A stretch of 64,000 bases of DNA from Chakrabartyella piscis (GTDB lineage: Bacteria > Bacillota > Clostridia > Lachnospirales > Anaerotignaceae), in assembly GCA_030067835.1 (NCBI GenBank), contig CP092441.1, forward strand, positions 1,550,001-1,614,000, given 5' to 3'. Below are positions 1 through 7,510 of the stretch, one piece after another. The position numbers and the translations under genes were made by a program. Below the pieces are notes generated by a model. It did no database searches, was not told the origin of the DNA, and was given only the letters and a program-made list of their open reading frames with translations. Positions within the stretch are counted from its first letter, which is position 1; each line of letters begins with the position of its first letter.

Positions 1-30
1 CTGGTGCGTCTGCCATTCCGCCACATCCGC
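1..30 (-). tRNA. tRNA-Leu, 5' part only (cut by window edge)
   Basis: Read on the minus strand, the first 30 bases begin GCGGATGTGGCGGAATGG and continue GCAGACGCACCAG. This is the typical acceptor stem and D-arm of a bacterial leucine tRNA with a long variable arm. The anticodon is outside the window, so the isoacceptor cannot be named. A consensus promoter lies directly upstream. Confidence 0.8.
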
Positions 31-48
31 ATGAATGACTGCTTGACT

Positions 49-77
49 ATAATATCACATAGAACATCATTCGTCAA
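49..77 (-). promoter_or_regulatory. Sigma-A promoter of the tRNA-Leu gene
   Basis: On the minus strand TTGACG (77-72) and TATTAT (54-49) are separated by 17 bp. The -10 box ends 18 bases before the mature tRNA 5' end, as expected for a tRNA promoter. It lies downstream of the cyclophilin gene, so the tRNA is transcribed independently. Confidence 0.7.
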
Positions 78-96
78 GCAGAAATTTTAGAAATTC

Positions 97-615
97 TTAA
101 GATTTTTTTGGTTCTGGATATTCCACACCAAAAGTATCAACAGTTACACTAGCCATCACTTGAGGAACAACTGGTTTGTCACCACGAGCAGTAGGAGTTA
201 CTGCAATTGTATCCACAACTTCGATACCTTCGATTACTTTACCAAAAGCAGCATATTGTCCATCCAAATGAGGGGATTTTTCGTGCATAACGAAGAATTG
301 AGAACCAGCACTATGAGGATTCATAGAACGAGCCATGGAAAGTACACCTTTGTCGTGTTTCAAAGGATTTTTGAAGCCTGTCATGTCAAATTCGCCAGCG
401 ATTTGGTAATCAGGACCACCAGTACCAATACCTTGAGGACAACCACCTTGGATCATGAAACCACGAATGACACGGTGGAAGATCAAACCATTGTAATATC
501 CTTTTTGTACCAAAGAGATGAAGTTGTTGACTGTGTTTGGTGCGATTTCTGGGTAGAGTTCAGCTTTGAACACGCTACCATCTTGCATTTCAAAAGTTAC
601 GATTGGATTAGCCAT
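97..615 (-). CDS. Peptidylprolyl isomerase, cyclophilin type
   Basis: A 172-residue protein of the cyclophilin family, which catalyses cis-trans isomerisation of proline peptide bonds. The whole length is one cyclophilin domain. The family signature is visible as FHRVIRGFMIQGG near residue 45, followed by the MARS/AGSQFF active-site segment near 95-107 and the LDGQYAAFGKV segment near 118. There is no signal peptide, so it should be cytoplasmic. It is a single gene between a tRNA promoter and the TauE/MarR pair. Its substrate proteins cannot be deduced. Confidence 0.93.
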   Translation of the reverse strand: MANPIVTFEMQDGSVFKAELYPEIAPNTVNNFISLVQKGYYNGLIFHRVIRGFMIQGGCPQGIGTGGPDYQIAGEFDMTGFKNPLKHDKGVLSMARSMNPHSAGSQFFVMHEKSPHLDGQYAAFGKVIEGIEVVDTIAVTPTARGDKPVVPQVMASVTVDTFGVEYPEPKKS

Positions 616-709
616 TTTGTATCAACCTTTCTGTAGTTGTATTTTCTTTGTTTGTGAAGTTTATTATACCATAGAAAAGTAGATATCAGCAATACCTATA
701 TTGTATTTG

Positions 710-735
710 TAGGGGAGGGTTTCCATGCCCTCCTA
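710..735. repeat. GTAGGGG palindrome, copy a
   Basis: GTAGGGGAGGG, a short loop, then CCCTCCT. It is one of the dispersed palindromes with a constant head and a copy-specific stem. Confidence 0.7.
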
Positions 736-759
736 AATGTTCAATACCATATTCTCTAC

Positions 760-1539
760 TTACATTCCTTGCATTTGTTGTGTGACAATCATTACAACAC
801 CAAGAGTTGCCAAAACAGTGCCAGTAGTACGGTTGAGAATTTTGGGTTGTGCTTTGTTTGCAAATCTTGCTCCATAATAAGCAAAGAACAATGTGGAAAG
901 TACACAGGTTCCAAAAATCAAAGGGTCTGGAAATGCACCTTGTAACGTAAAGTGAGAAGTGGCACCAAACAAAGCGGTAAATGTCATAATGAATACACTG
1001 GTTCCTACAGCTGTTTTGAGTTCATATCCCAAAACAGTAGTCAAAAGAATCAGCATCATAATACCACCACCAGCACCAATGAATCCACAAACAAAACCAA
1101 CGGAACAACCACAAAGAATGGGCATAAGTGTCTTGAGTTTGCCAGTAAATTCTTTGTGTTCTTTTGGTTTTTCTTCTACAAAAGATTTTTTGAGGAAATT
1201 GATACCCATGAGCAAAGAGCCAAATACACTCAAATTTCCCATTGTAGTTGTAGGCACTTGGTGTGCAATAAAAGCACCAATTCCAGTGAAAATCAATACA
1301 CTAATAAACATAGATTTACTGCGTTTCAAATCAATATTTTTGTTCTTTCCATAGGTATAAGCAGATATGGCACTTGCCAAAACGTCTGATGCCAAAGCAA
1401 TACCGATGGCTTCAAATGGGTTGACACCCAAAAAAGTGATGAGCATAGGGGATATGACTACCGCTGCACTCATGCCAGCAAAGCCAGTTCCAAGACCAGC
1501 ACCCATACCAGCCAAAATACATATAAATATTGTTTCCAT
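760..1539 (-). CDS. TauE/SafE family membrane permease
   Basis: A 259-residue integral membrane protein of the TauE/SafE (DUF81) family, whose members export or import organosulfonates, sulfite or related anions. The N-terminus has the glycine-rich helix typical of the family (AGMGAGLGTGFAGM), and the second half repeats it (CGFIGAGGGIMM near residue 150), consistent with an internal duplication. About eight hydrophobic helices are apparent. It starts 5 bp after the stop of a MarR-type regulator, so the two are probably co-transcribed and the regulator's ligand is likely related to the transported compound. The substrate is unknown. Confidence 0.88.
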   Translation of the reverse strand: METIFICILAGMGAGLGTGFAGMSAAVVISPMLITFLGVNPFEAIGIALASDVLASAISAYTYGKNKNIDLKRSKSMFISVLIFTGIGAFIAHQVPTTTMGNLSVFGSLLMGINFLKKSFVEEKPKEHKEFTGKLKTLMPILCGCSVGFVCGFIGAGGGIMMLILLTTVLGYELKTAVGTSVFIMTFTALFGATSHFTLQGAFPDPLIFGTCVLSTLFFAYYGARFANKAQPKILNRTTGTVLATLGVVMIVTQQMQGM

Positions 1540-1544
1540 AAAGT

Positions 1545-1961
1545 TTATTCCTCCGTTAAATTACTTTCTATTTTCATAAGTACAGTTTGGAATGTATCCA
1601 ATTCTTCTTTTGTTATGCCTCGAAAAGCGGTTTTTTGATAGTTTTTGATACAGATTTCTTGTTGCATAAGTGCATACTCGCTTTTTTCCAATAAACGCAA
1701 ATAAAATACTTTTTTGTTGTTTGGAGCTGGTTCTTTTGCCAAATATCCCTTGTCTATGAGATTGGAAATTGCTGATGAAATGTGCGATTTTGCGTATCCC
1801 TTGGATTTTATGATTTCGGTAAAGGTATTGCGATTGGGTTCGTGATTCAAAAAATCCAATACTTCCAATTCCATAAAATTCAAATCCAATTCTTCCAATA
1901 AATCATCAAAATAGAACTTTCGTTTCAAACTGATGGTATGGAATAGTTCTTTCATATCCAT
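1545..1961 (-). CDS. MarR family transcriptional regulator
   Basis: A 138-residue protein with a winged-helix DNA-binding region at about residues 30-100 and flanking helices for dimerisation, matching the usual MarR size. The recognition segment SKGYAKSHISSAISNLIDKGYL is followed by the wing EPAPNNKKVFYLRL. The start is supported by AGGAGG eight bases upstream. Its promoter carries two copies of a GTTCTCT-based palindrome, so autorepression is likely. It is the first gene of an operon with the TauE-like permease. The inducing ligand is not evident. Confidence 0.88.
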   Translation of the reverse strand: MDMKELFHTISLKRKFYFDDLLEELDLNFMELEVLDFLNHEPNRNTFTEIIKSKGYAKSHISSAISNLIDKGYLAKEPAPNNKKVFYLRLLEKSEYALMQQEICIKNYQKTAFRGITKEELDTFQTVLMKIESNLTEE

Positions 1962-1979
1962 AATGAGTTCCTCCTTTTT

Positions 1980-2023
1980 GTTCTCTAGTGAACAATTATA
2001 GTTCTCTACAGAACAATTGTCAA
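1980..2023 (-). promoter_or_regulatory. Consensus promoter with two MarR-type operators
   Basis: On the minus strand TTGACA (2023-2018) and TATAAT (2000-1995) are exactly 17 bp apart. Two 14-bp imperfect palindromes lie here: GTTCTCTACAGAAC at 2001-2014 inside the spacer, and GTTCTCTAGTGAAC at 1980-1993 just after the -10 box. Their centres are 21 bp apart, two helical turns, so two dimers could bind the same face of the DNA. The inference is autorepression by the MarR protein at 1545-1961. Confidence 0.75.
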
Positions 2024-2081
2024 GTAAAATAAAAAAGGCTTGTGAATAAGCCTTTAGTGTATTGTAAAATGAGAGTCATTT

Positions 2082-2777
2082 TTAAGTGAAAAATATCAAA
2101 TATCCAATGGTATTCATAGCAAAATTGGCAAAAGAATGACAAAACCATGAGGCATAGATATTTCTGTGTTTTTCATTCAGATAGTTGAAAATGGTGCCAC
2201 CAACAAAGAGTCCAAGGAGAGTCAAAAGCAAAATTCCAAAACCAAACATACCATCCATAATAGCAATGTGATAGACGGCAAAACTCAAAGAACTGACGAG
2301 ATATGCAGCTTTGCGTGATGTTTTTCTAAATCCATGGAACACAAATCCACGGAAAAACCATTCCTCTAAAAAGGAGTTGCAAATGGAAACATATAACCCT
2401 ATGTAAATCAAATTGTTTTTGTTGATACCCAGATTGTTTTCCAAAGAAATCTTGACACCGCTTAAGTCCGCAAAAGAACTGGCAATCAAATAAAATCCCA
2501 AAACAATGATATAAATGCCAATGCCTAATAAAAATGCAAAAAGCAAACCATCTTTTTTGGGCTTCAAAAACGCAAATGGTTTGAAATCTTTATAGAAAAT
2601 AGAGTAGAGGATTGGAACTAGGAAAAATATAGGTGCTTTCACAGCTGTTTTTATGAAATAGGATGGACGCACCACCAAATCCACATAGGATATGATGGCA
2701 ATGCATACCAAAATAACAACACATACCATAAAGTTGTGTTTGGTTACAAATTTATTTTTATTGGTTACTGATTTCAT
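2082..2777 (-). CDS. CPBP family intramembrane metalloprotease
   Basis: A 231-residue polytopic membrane protein of the CPBP (CAAX protease and bacteriocin-processing, Rce1-like) family. The conserved motifs are present in order: EEWFFRG at about residue 138, with the catalytic glutamate pair and arginine; FAVYHI at about 166; and HSFANF near the C-terminus. About seven hydrophobic helices surround them. An AAGGAG site precedes the start. The role is unknown; relatives act in peptide maturation or self-immunity. It lies next to several small membrane proteins of unknown function. Confidence 0.85.
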   Translation of the reverse strand: MKSVTNKNKFVTKHNFMVCVVILVCIAIISYVDLVVRPSYFIKTAVKAPIFFLVPILYSIFYKDFKPFAFLKPKKDGLLFAFLLGIGIYIIVLGFYLIASSFADLSGVKISLENNLGINKNNLIYIGLYVSICNSFLEEWFFRGFVFHGFRKTSRKAAYLVSSLSFAVYHIAIMDGMFGFGILLLTLLGLFVGGTIFNYLNEKHRNIYASWFCHSFANFAMNTIGYLIFFT

Positions 2778-2799
2778 AAAATCTCCTTATGATGTGTGG

Positions 2800-2982
2800 T
2801 CATTGCTGTTTTTCATTTGTTGGAAACTTCAGAATGGCAAGTATGAAATTCCCAACTGCCACTATAATCTGTAAGTATGGAATTTCGGATTTGTCTTTTT
2901 GATAGTCTTTGTATGCAACACATCCCCAAAGGATAGAACAGATGAGGTATAAGCCACTTGAAAGCATTGATAATTTTTTCAT
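2800..2982 (-). CDS. Small two-helix membrane protein, unknown
   Basis: A 60-residue protein with two hydrophobic stretches (about residues 5-24 and 38-55) joined by a short charged loop containing KDYQKDK. GGAG lies eight bases before the ATG. It precedes the CPBP protease gene by 22 bp on the same strand and probably shares its transcript. I recognise no family; a structural or accessory membrane role is possible but unsupported. Confidence 0.6.
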   Translation of the reverse strand: MKKLSMLSSGLYLICSILWGCVAYKDYQKDKSEIPYLQIIVAVGNFILAILKFPTNEKQQ

Positions 2983-3024
2983 GTTTTAATCTCCAATCTG
3001 ATTGTTATAAAGTGTTTTGTATGA

Positions 3025-3432
3025 TTATGCTATATATTGTTCGAGCTGTACCATCAGTTCATTAGGATTCACAATGCTATGTCCGCCACTTGAAGCGTCT
3101 TCGTATACGATATTCAAATCCCCTAATAAAATATGGAGCGGTTTGCCATCATATGTGCCATTCAACTCATATTTTACTTTGCTATGAGGGTAGGGTGCAA
3201 AGTTTGTGGTATGTAGTTCACAATCGTATTGTACAAGGGTTTCTTCGACTTTATCGATATTCACAGAACTTGTAATATCAGACCTGTCGCCATTTTCGGT
3301 ATACAAAGAAATGCTGTAAATTTCTAAATAATCTATATTTTTGGCAATTGGAATGACTGCACGATAATAAAATGTGAGCAGGATGGCACAAATCAAGAAA
3401 AGTATAAAGATTACATACTTTTTCTTTTTCAT
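3025..3432 (-). CDS. Membrane-anchored extracytoplasmic protein, unknown
   Basis: A 135-residue protein with a lysine-rich start (MKKKKY) and one hydrophobic segment at about residues 6-24, followed by a polar domain of about 110 residues that should lie outside the membrane. There is no lipobox cysteine, so an uncleaved anchor is more likely than a lipoprotein. AAGGAG precedes the start. It belongs to a minus-strand run of small membrane proteins (2800-4067). No family recognised. Confidence 0.65.
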   Translation of the reverse strand: MKKKKYVIFILFLICAILLTFYYRAVIPIAKNIDYLEIYSISLYTENGDRSDITSSVNIDKVEETLVQYDCELHTTNFAPYPHSKVKYELNGTYDGKPLHILLGDLNIVYEDASSGGHSIVNPNELMVQLEQYIA

Positions 3433-3477
3433 ATGAATTAGATCTCCTTTTTTAGTTGTCTTGTTAGTGACAAAATT

Positions 3478-4005
3478 TTATGTATTATATTCCAATGTAT
3501 ACAACGTATTGCAATCTACATCATAAATTGCAAGCGTGAAATTGAAAGAATGGCGATTGAGTAAATCCTTGTCATCATACACAGTTTCACTTTCACTATG
3601 TCTATCATAAAAATAATAATATCCATTTGTAATTTCAGGAATAGGCAGTGTACTGTCATATGGTTGATAAATAAATGTTTGCAAATTATTGGATAGCGGC
3701 AGTGTATGCCAGTGTTTTGCTTTCTGCATTTTGGTAACCAAAGCACCGTTTTCTTGGAACTCCATTGTAGCAAAAGCATAGCCATCTCCCATCCAACCAA
3801 GTGTGTCTACTTCGGATACAATCTTTCCTTTGCTGAAATCTATACCAAATTTCTTGAGATATGGAAGGGAAGGCAGGTGCATTACAAAAGTGATGGAAAG
3901 AACCAATAGAGCCATAGAAACTGAAATCAATATTCTTTTTCGATTTGCATTCATGGAAAGTCCCCATTTCTTAGAGTGGAAATAAGTTACTTTTTCTTTT
4001 TCCAT
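3478..4005 (-). CDS. Membrane-anchored protein, unknown
   Basis: The start at 4005 is chosen because GGTGGAG lies seven bases before it; this gives 175 residues. A second ATG at 3954 has a weaker site. The protein has one membrane segment at about residues 24-43 (ISVSMALLVLSITFVM) and an external domain rich in aromatic and acidic residues. The start overlaps the end of a hidden 26-residue membrane peptide gene by 19 bases, suggesting translational coupling. It has the same anchor-plus-ectodomain plan as its neighbour at 3025-3432, without clear sequence identity. No function can be assigned. Confidence 0.65.
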   Translation of the reverse strand: MEKEKVTYFHSKKWGLSMNANRKRILISVSMALLVLSITFVMHLPSLPYLKKFGIDFSKGKIVSEVDTLGWMGDGYAFATMEFQENGALVTKMQKAKHWHTLPLSNNLQTFIYQPYDSTLPIPEITNGYYYFYDRHSESETVYDDKDLLNRHSFNFTLAIYDVDCNTLYTLEYNT

Positions 4006-4067
4006 ACAAAATCTCCACCGATGGCAATAAATGCACAAAAAATTATCAACCAAATGTTAGGATGCAC
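3987..4067 (-). CDS. 26-residue single-helix membrane peptide
   Basis: A GTG start at 4067 has a perfect AGGAGG seven bases upstream (4080-4075), and nothing else uses that site well. It encodes 26 residues beginning MHPNIWLIIFCAFIAIGG and ending in four lysines: one hydrophobic helix with a positively charged cytoplasmic tail. Two nearby ATGs in another frame (4072, 4069) are closer to the ribosome site and give only a few codons. The stop overlaps the start of the next gene at 4005, typical of translational coupling. Upstream is the metallophosphoesterase gene, whose stop codon adjoins the ribosome site. Confidence 0.55.
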   Translation of the reverse strand: MHPNIWLIIFCAFIAIGGDFVWKKKK

Positions 4068-4080
4068 ATCATTTCCTCCT

Positions 4081-4908
4081 TTACATTTCTTCTGCTTCCA
4101 ACGTCACAACCACAATTTCTGGTCGATTGCCAAAGCGAATTGGAAACGTACTATTGCCCAAACCACGACTGACATACATGGTTGTATCGTTGATTTCATA
4201 AGCACCACTGGTATATTCAGGGAAGAAACCTTGGTTGGGTGCAAACAATCCGCCTACAAATGGCAAACGAATTTGACCACCATGTGCATGACCTGTGAAA
4301 GCCAAATCAATTGGATATTCTGCGTAGGATTCAAACAATTCTGGTCTATGAGAAAGCAAAATAGTCAAACCATTTGGGTTCATTCCTTGGGTCAATGTGG
4401 ATAGTGCTTCTGCATAATATGGATTGACACGTTTGTCTGCAAGTCCAATCAATGTAATAATTTCGTTATTGTATTCGATGATGGATTTGCCATTGTCCAA
4501 AATGGTTACATCAGCTTCTATCAACAAATCAGAAAGTTCTTCCCAGACACCAGATTGATGCTCATGGTTGCCTGTTACAAAATAAATAGGAGCAATTTTT
4601 CTAGCACCTGCAATAAAAGTCATGGATGCTTCGATATCTGTGTGGTTTCGGTCAATCAAATCACCTGTGATGACAATGATATTTGGATTTGTTTGGGCAA
4701 CTTTTTCCAAGAGACTATTTTGGTCAGCACCAAAGGATTTACTTTGCAAATCAGAAACCTGTGTTATGGTAAAACCATCCAAATCTTCTGGAATATTGGT
4801 TGTATAGGTATGTTTGGTCACTTGGATATGATTGTTTTGCCAGTAACAAAAGCCAAAAGCAAAGGCACCCAAAACCATGCAATGTGTCATTAATTTTTTA
4901 TAATTCAT
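4081..4908 (-). CDS. Membrane-anchored metallophosphoesterase
   Basis: A 275-residue calcineurin-like metallophosphoesterase of the YaeI/YkuE type. Metal-binding motifs appear in order: SDLQ near residue 52 (Asp replaces the usual DxH), GDLIDRN near 82, GNHEH near 113, SHRPELF near 186 and GHAHGGQ near 206. A hydrophobic segment at residues 7-23 anchors the protein or directs export. Relatives hydrolyse phosphoester bonds, some of UDP-sugars or lipid intermediates; the substrate here is unknown. It is the first gene of a minus-strand run continuing into the small membrane peptide at 4067. Confidence 0.87.
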   Translation of the reverse strand: MNYKKLMTHCMVLGAFAFGFCYWQNNHIQVTKHTYTTNIPEDLDGFTITQVSDLQSKSFGADQNSLLEKVAQTNPNIIVITGDLIDRNHTDIEASMTFIAGARKIAPIYFVTGNHEHQSGVWEELSDLLIEADVTILDNGKSIIEYNNEIITLIGLADKRVNPYYAEALSTLTQGMNPNGLTILLSHRPELFESYAEYPIDLAFTGHAHGGQIRLPFVGGLFAPNQGFFPEYTSGAYEINDTTMYVSRGLGNSTFPIRFGNRPEIVVVTLEAEEM

Positions 4909-5003
4909 GGAAAAACCTCCTTATGTTTCCTTTATTATAGAAAGAAGTGGAGTAGAATGCAATGAATTTTTCTTTAAGATTTGAATTGTCCTAACGGTTT
5001 TAC

Positions 5004-5025
5004 GTAGGGGAGGATAGTATCCTCC
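5004..5025. repeat. GTAGGGG palindrome, copy b
   Basis: GTAGGGGAGGATAGTATCCTCC; the stem GGAGGATA/TATCCTCC pairs almost perfectly. Confidence 0.75.
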
Positions 5026-5157
5026 AGAAAAATAGCTGTTTCAATTTATTTTGTCAAAATACACATCTTGAATCGAAAATATGTTCGTGTTATACTGGTG
5101 TCAAGATAACGGTATAGTCAAGACTATACCCTTCAAAAAGTGTGTCACAACTTGGAT

Positions 5158-5200
5158 GTCATTCTGAGGAGAGCTTCGTAGCGACGAATAATCTAAGGTT
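5158..5200 (+). repeat. GTCATTCTGAGG dispersed element
   Basis: Starts GTCATTCTGAGG and ends GAATAATCTAAGG. A related element in inverse orientation, carrying AAGATTCTTCATTGC and TTCAGAATAAC, is at about 10030-10064. Similar intergenic sequences are widespread in bacterial genomes; the function is unknown. Confidence 0.5.
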
Positions 5201-5249
5201 TTAGATTCCTTATTACATTCGAAATGGCAATATGTTCAACGATATAATT

Positions 5250-5274
5250 GTAGGGGAGGATTCCATATCCTCCC
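5250..5274. repeat. GTAGGGG palindrome, copy c
   Basis: GTAGGGGAGGATT, then CATATCCTCCC. The stem is like copy b but the loop differs. It ends 18 bp before the dinB start. Confidence 0.7.
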
Positions 5275-5292
5275 ACCAAAGGAGGTGATTTT

Positions 5293-6534
5293 ATGCCAAG
5301 AACCATTTTTCATATTGATGTCAACAATGCTTTTTTGAGTTGGACAGCTGTGGAGCGTCTCAAACAAGGGGAAGAATTGGATTTGCGAACCATTCCATCT
5401 GCAATTTCAGGTGCTGACAATGACAGGCGTGGTATCATTTTGGCAAAAAGCACACCTGCAAAAGCATTTGGAATCACAACAGGAGAACCCACTGGTATGG
5501 CACTGCAAAAATGCAAAGACCTTGTGTTTGCACCACCAGATTTTGCTCTGTATTCCAAGGTGTCCAAAGAAATGTTTGCAATTTTGGAGCAATATTCCGA
5601 TAGACTGGAACAATTCAGCATTGATGAAGGGTTTTTGGAGTATACAGGCATGGAAAAGCTCTTTGGTGAACCACTTGTGGCTGCAACAAGGATTCAAAAG
5701 CATATTTTTGATGAATTGGGATTCACTGTGAATATAGGCATCAGTTCCAATAAGTTGCTTGCAAAAATGGCAGGGGAATTGGAAAAGCCAAATAAAATAT
5801 TGACCTTATACCCAGAAGAATTGGAAGCAAAATTTTGGGTACAACCTGTAGAAAATTTGTTTATGGTAGGCAGAAGAACAGCACCCAAATTGAAACAAAT
5901 GGGTATCAAAACCATAGGCGAATTGGCAAAATATCCATTACCACTATTGGAACGTGAATTCAAAAGCTTTGGCTATACTTTGCATGCCTATGCAAATGGA
6001 ATTGATGATAGCCCTGTAGCAGAAGCCATCGAAAAAGAAACCATGAAAAGCATTGGCAATAGCACCACCATAGCACACAATGTCACAACCAAAGAAGAAG
6101 CCTATAAAATCTTATTGGCTTTATCAGAAACGGTTTCTATGCGTTTGCGTTGCAGTGGATGTGCAACCCTAGAAGTGGCAGTCACATTGAAAGACACCGA
6201 GTTTCATTCCTATACCCACCAGAAAAAGGTGTTCAATGCCATAGATTGCACCAATGCAGTGTATCAAGAAGCAAAAGCTTGTTTTGATGCTGCTTGGAAG
6301 GGGGAACCACTTAGGCTTTTGGGTGTAAGAGCGGGACAGCTTTGTGGAAACGATACCACACAACTTTCTTTGACAGATGTAGATTGGTCAAAAGAAGGCA
6401 AAGCAGATGCAGCAATGGATGCAATACGCTTGAAATATGGTAAAAAGACAGTGGTGCGTTCTACCTTTGCAGATGGGGATGAAAATGCTTATGAAGGTGG
6501 CAAATTGAAAATCAATAATAAAATATTCAAATAA
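5293..6534 (+). CDS. dinB: DNA polymerase IV (Y family)
   Basis: A 413-residue translesion polymerase that extends primers across damaged bases. The palm motif HIDVNNAF near residue 7 carries the first catalytic aspartate, and SIDEGFLEY near 107 carries the second acidic pair. The GISSNKLLAKMA segment (about 153-164) leads into the thumb helix-hairpin-helix region (MVGRRTAPKLKQMGIKTIGEL), followed by a little-finger domain to about residue 350. No QLxLF clamp-binding tail is obvious, although TTQLSLTD near residue 365 is close. AAAGGAGGTG precedes the ATG. It is a lone gene. Confidence 0.93.
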   Translation: MPRTIFHIDVNNAFLSWTAVERLKQGEELDLRTIPSAISGADNDRRGIILAKSTPAKAFGITTGEPTGMALQKCKDLVFAPPDFALYSKVSKEMFAILEQYSDRLEQFSIDEGFLEYTGMEKLFGEPLVAATRIQKHIFDELGFTVNIGISSNKLLAKMAGELEKPNKILTLYPEELEAKFWVQPVENLFMVGRRTAPKLKQMGIKTIGELAKYPLPLLEREFKSFGYTLHAYANGIDDSPVAEAIEKETMKSIGNSTTIAHNVTTKEEAYKILLALSETVSMRLRCSGCATLEVAVTLKDTEFHSYTHQKKVFNAIDCTNAVYQEAKACFDAAWKGEPLRLLGVRAGQLCGNDTTQLSLTDVDWSKEGKADAAMDAIRLKYGKKTVVRSTFADGDENAYEGGKLKINNKIFK

Positions 6535-6540
6535 AAGATG

Positions 6541-6595
6541 GGCTATCACAGGTCACCCCTACAACACTATTTTGTAGGGGATGGGTTTCCCATCC
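6541..6595. repeat. GTAGGGG palindromes, copy d and a degraded inverse half-copy
   Basis: An inverse half-copy GGTCACCCCTAC (6551-6562) is followed by a full copy GTAGGGGATGGG/CCCATCC (6574-6595). Both lie in the leader before the amidase gene. Confidence 0.65.
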
Positions 6596-6696
6596 TGTTT
6601 TGCACCAAAACAGACCAACCTCCATATACTAAATTGAGTGAACAAACTCTTCATTCTTCACTCTTAACCATTCACTGTTTTTTTGGAGGTGAAACC

Positions 6697-7254
6697 ATGC
6701 CTAGTGTATATTTAAGTCCATCTTTACAAGAATTCAATCCATATATCAATGGAGGAACAGAAGAAGAATATGCCAATTTGATTGTGGATGCAATGGAACC
6801 ATATCTTTTGGCATCTGGCATAGATTTTGGCAGAAATGATCCAGATATGACCCTATCAGAAGCAATAGCAGATTCCAATGCAGGTGATTACGATTTTCAT
6901 TTTTCAATACACACCAATGCAGGACCACCATCTTTTGCGGGCAAACTACAAGGTCCAGATGTATATTATTATGCAACCAGTTACTATGGAAAAGAAATGG
7001 CAGAAATTGTGGCAGATAATCTGGCTCTCATTTATCCATATCCAGAAAAATCCAATACAGTTCCAACCACAACTTTGGCAGAACTGAGAAGAACAAAAGT
7101 ACCTTCTGTTTTGGTAGAAGTGGCATACCATGACAATTTGGAAGATGCCCAGTGGATCAAAGATAATGTAGAACCCATTGCTTATGAACTATCCAAATCC
7201 ATAGCAGAATATTTTGGAATACCCTTTGTAGAACCTTCTTTGTATATGGATTGA
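6697..7254 (+). CDS. N-acetylmuramoyl-L-alanine amidase
   Basis: The start at 6697 follows GGAGGT at good spacing, giving 185 residues. The open frame extends upstream, but only through repeat sequence. It is a single amidase_3 catalytic domain: FSIHTNAG near residue 70 carries a zinc-binding histidine, and VLVEVAYHDN near 142 carries the catalytic glutamate. The first zinc histidine (usual DPGHGG) is not evident; the N-terminus reads YLSPSLQEFNPY, as in a small clostridial subgroup. No signal peptide is seen, so it may act in the mother cell or leave by lysis. Probably hydrolyses the muramoyl-alanine bond. Confidence 0.8.
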   Translation: MPSVYLSPSLQEFNPYINGGTEEEYANLIVDAMEPYLLASGIDFGRNDPDMTLSEAIADSNAGDYDFHFSIHTNAGPPSFAGKLQGPDVYYYATSYYGKEMAEIVADNLALIYPYPEKSNTVPTTTLAELRRTKVPSVLVEVAYHDNLEDAQWIKDNVEPIAYELSKSIAEYFGIPFVEPSLYMD

Positions 7255-7308
7255 TGAGAATATCATTATTTCCAAAATATAGGAAGAAAAATTATGTAAG
7301 ATTCTTGT

Positions 7309-7348
7309 GAAAACCACCAATTTCAATCTGGCTTATGGTGGTTTTTTC
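7309..7348 (+). terminator. Rho-independent terminator after the amidase
   Basis: AAAACCACC pairs with GGTGGTTTT across an 18-base loop and runs into a T tract. Confidence 0.75.
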
Positions 7349-7510
7349 TTGTTGGTTTTGTATAATTCGACGAATTGAAAAAAGTTAATTGGAATTAAAA
7401 GGGTATTTTTTACAAATGAAGAACTATAAATATTAGAACGGTTGTTCAAATGGCAATAAAACACACATACATTGACAAATGCCAGAATATACGAATTGGA
7501 GGTTAGGTTT

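Larger units (their letters stand above)
4909..5292. other. Repeat-bearing spacer, no gene seen
   Basis: A 384-bp divergent spacer between the metallophosphoesterase and dinB. It holds two GTAGGGG palindromes (5004-5025, 5250-5274), a perfect 9-bp inverted repeat GGTATAGTC-AA-GACTATACC (5111-5130), and one copy of a dispersed element starting GTCATTCTGAGG (5158-5200). No coding signal with a ribosome site was found. Confidence 0.6.

Noticed and set aside
5004..5274. GTAGGGG palindromes as intrinsic terminators
   Set aside because: Most copies lack a T tract, occur in both orientations and also lie inside operons.
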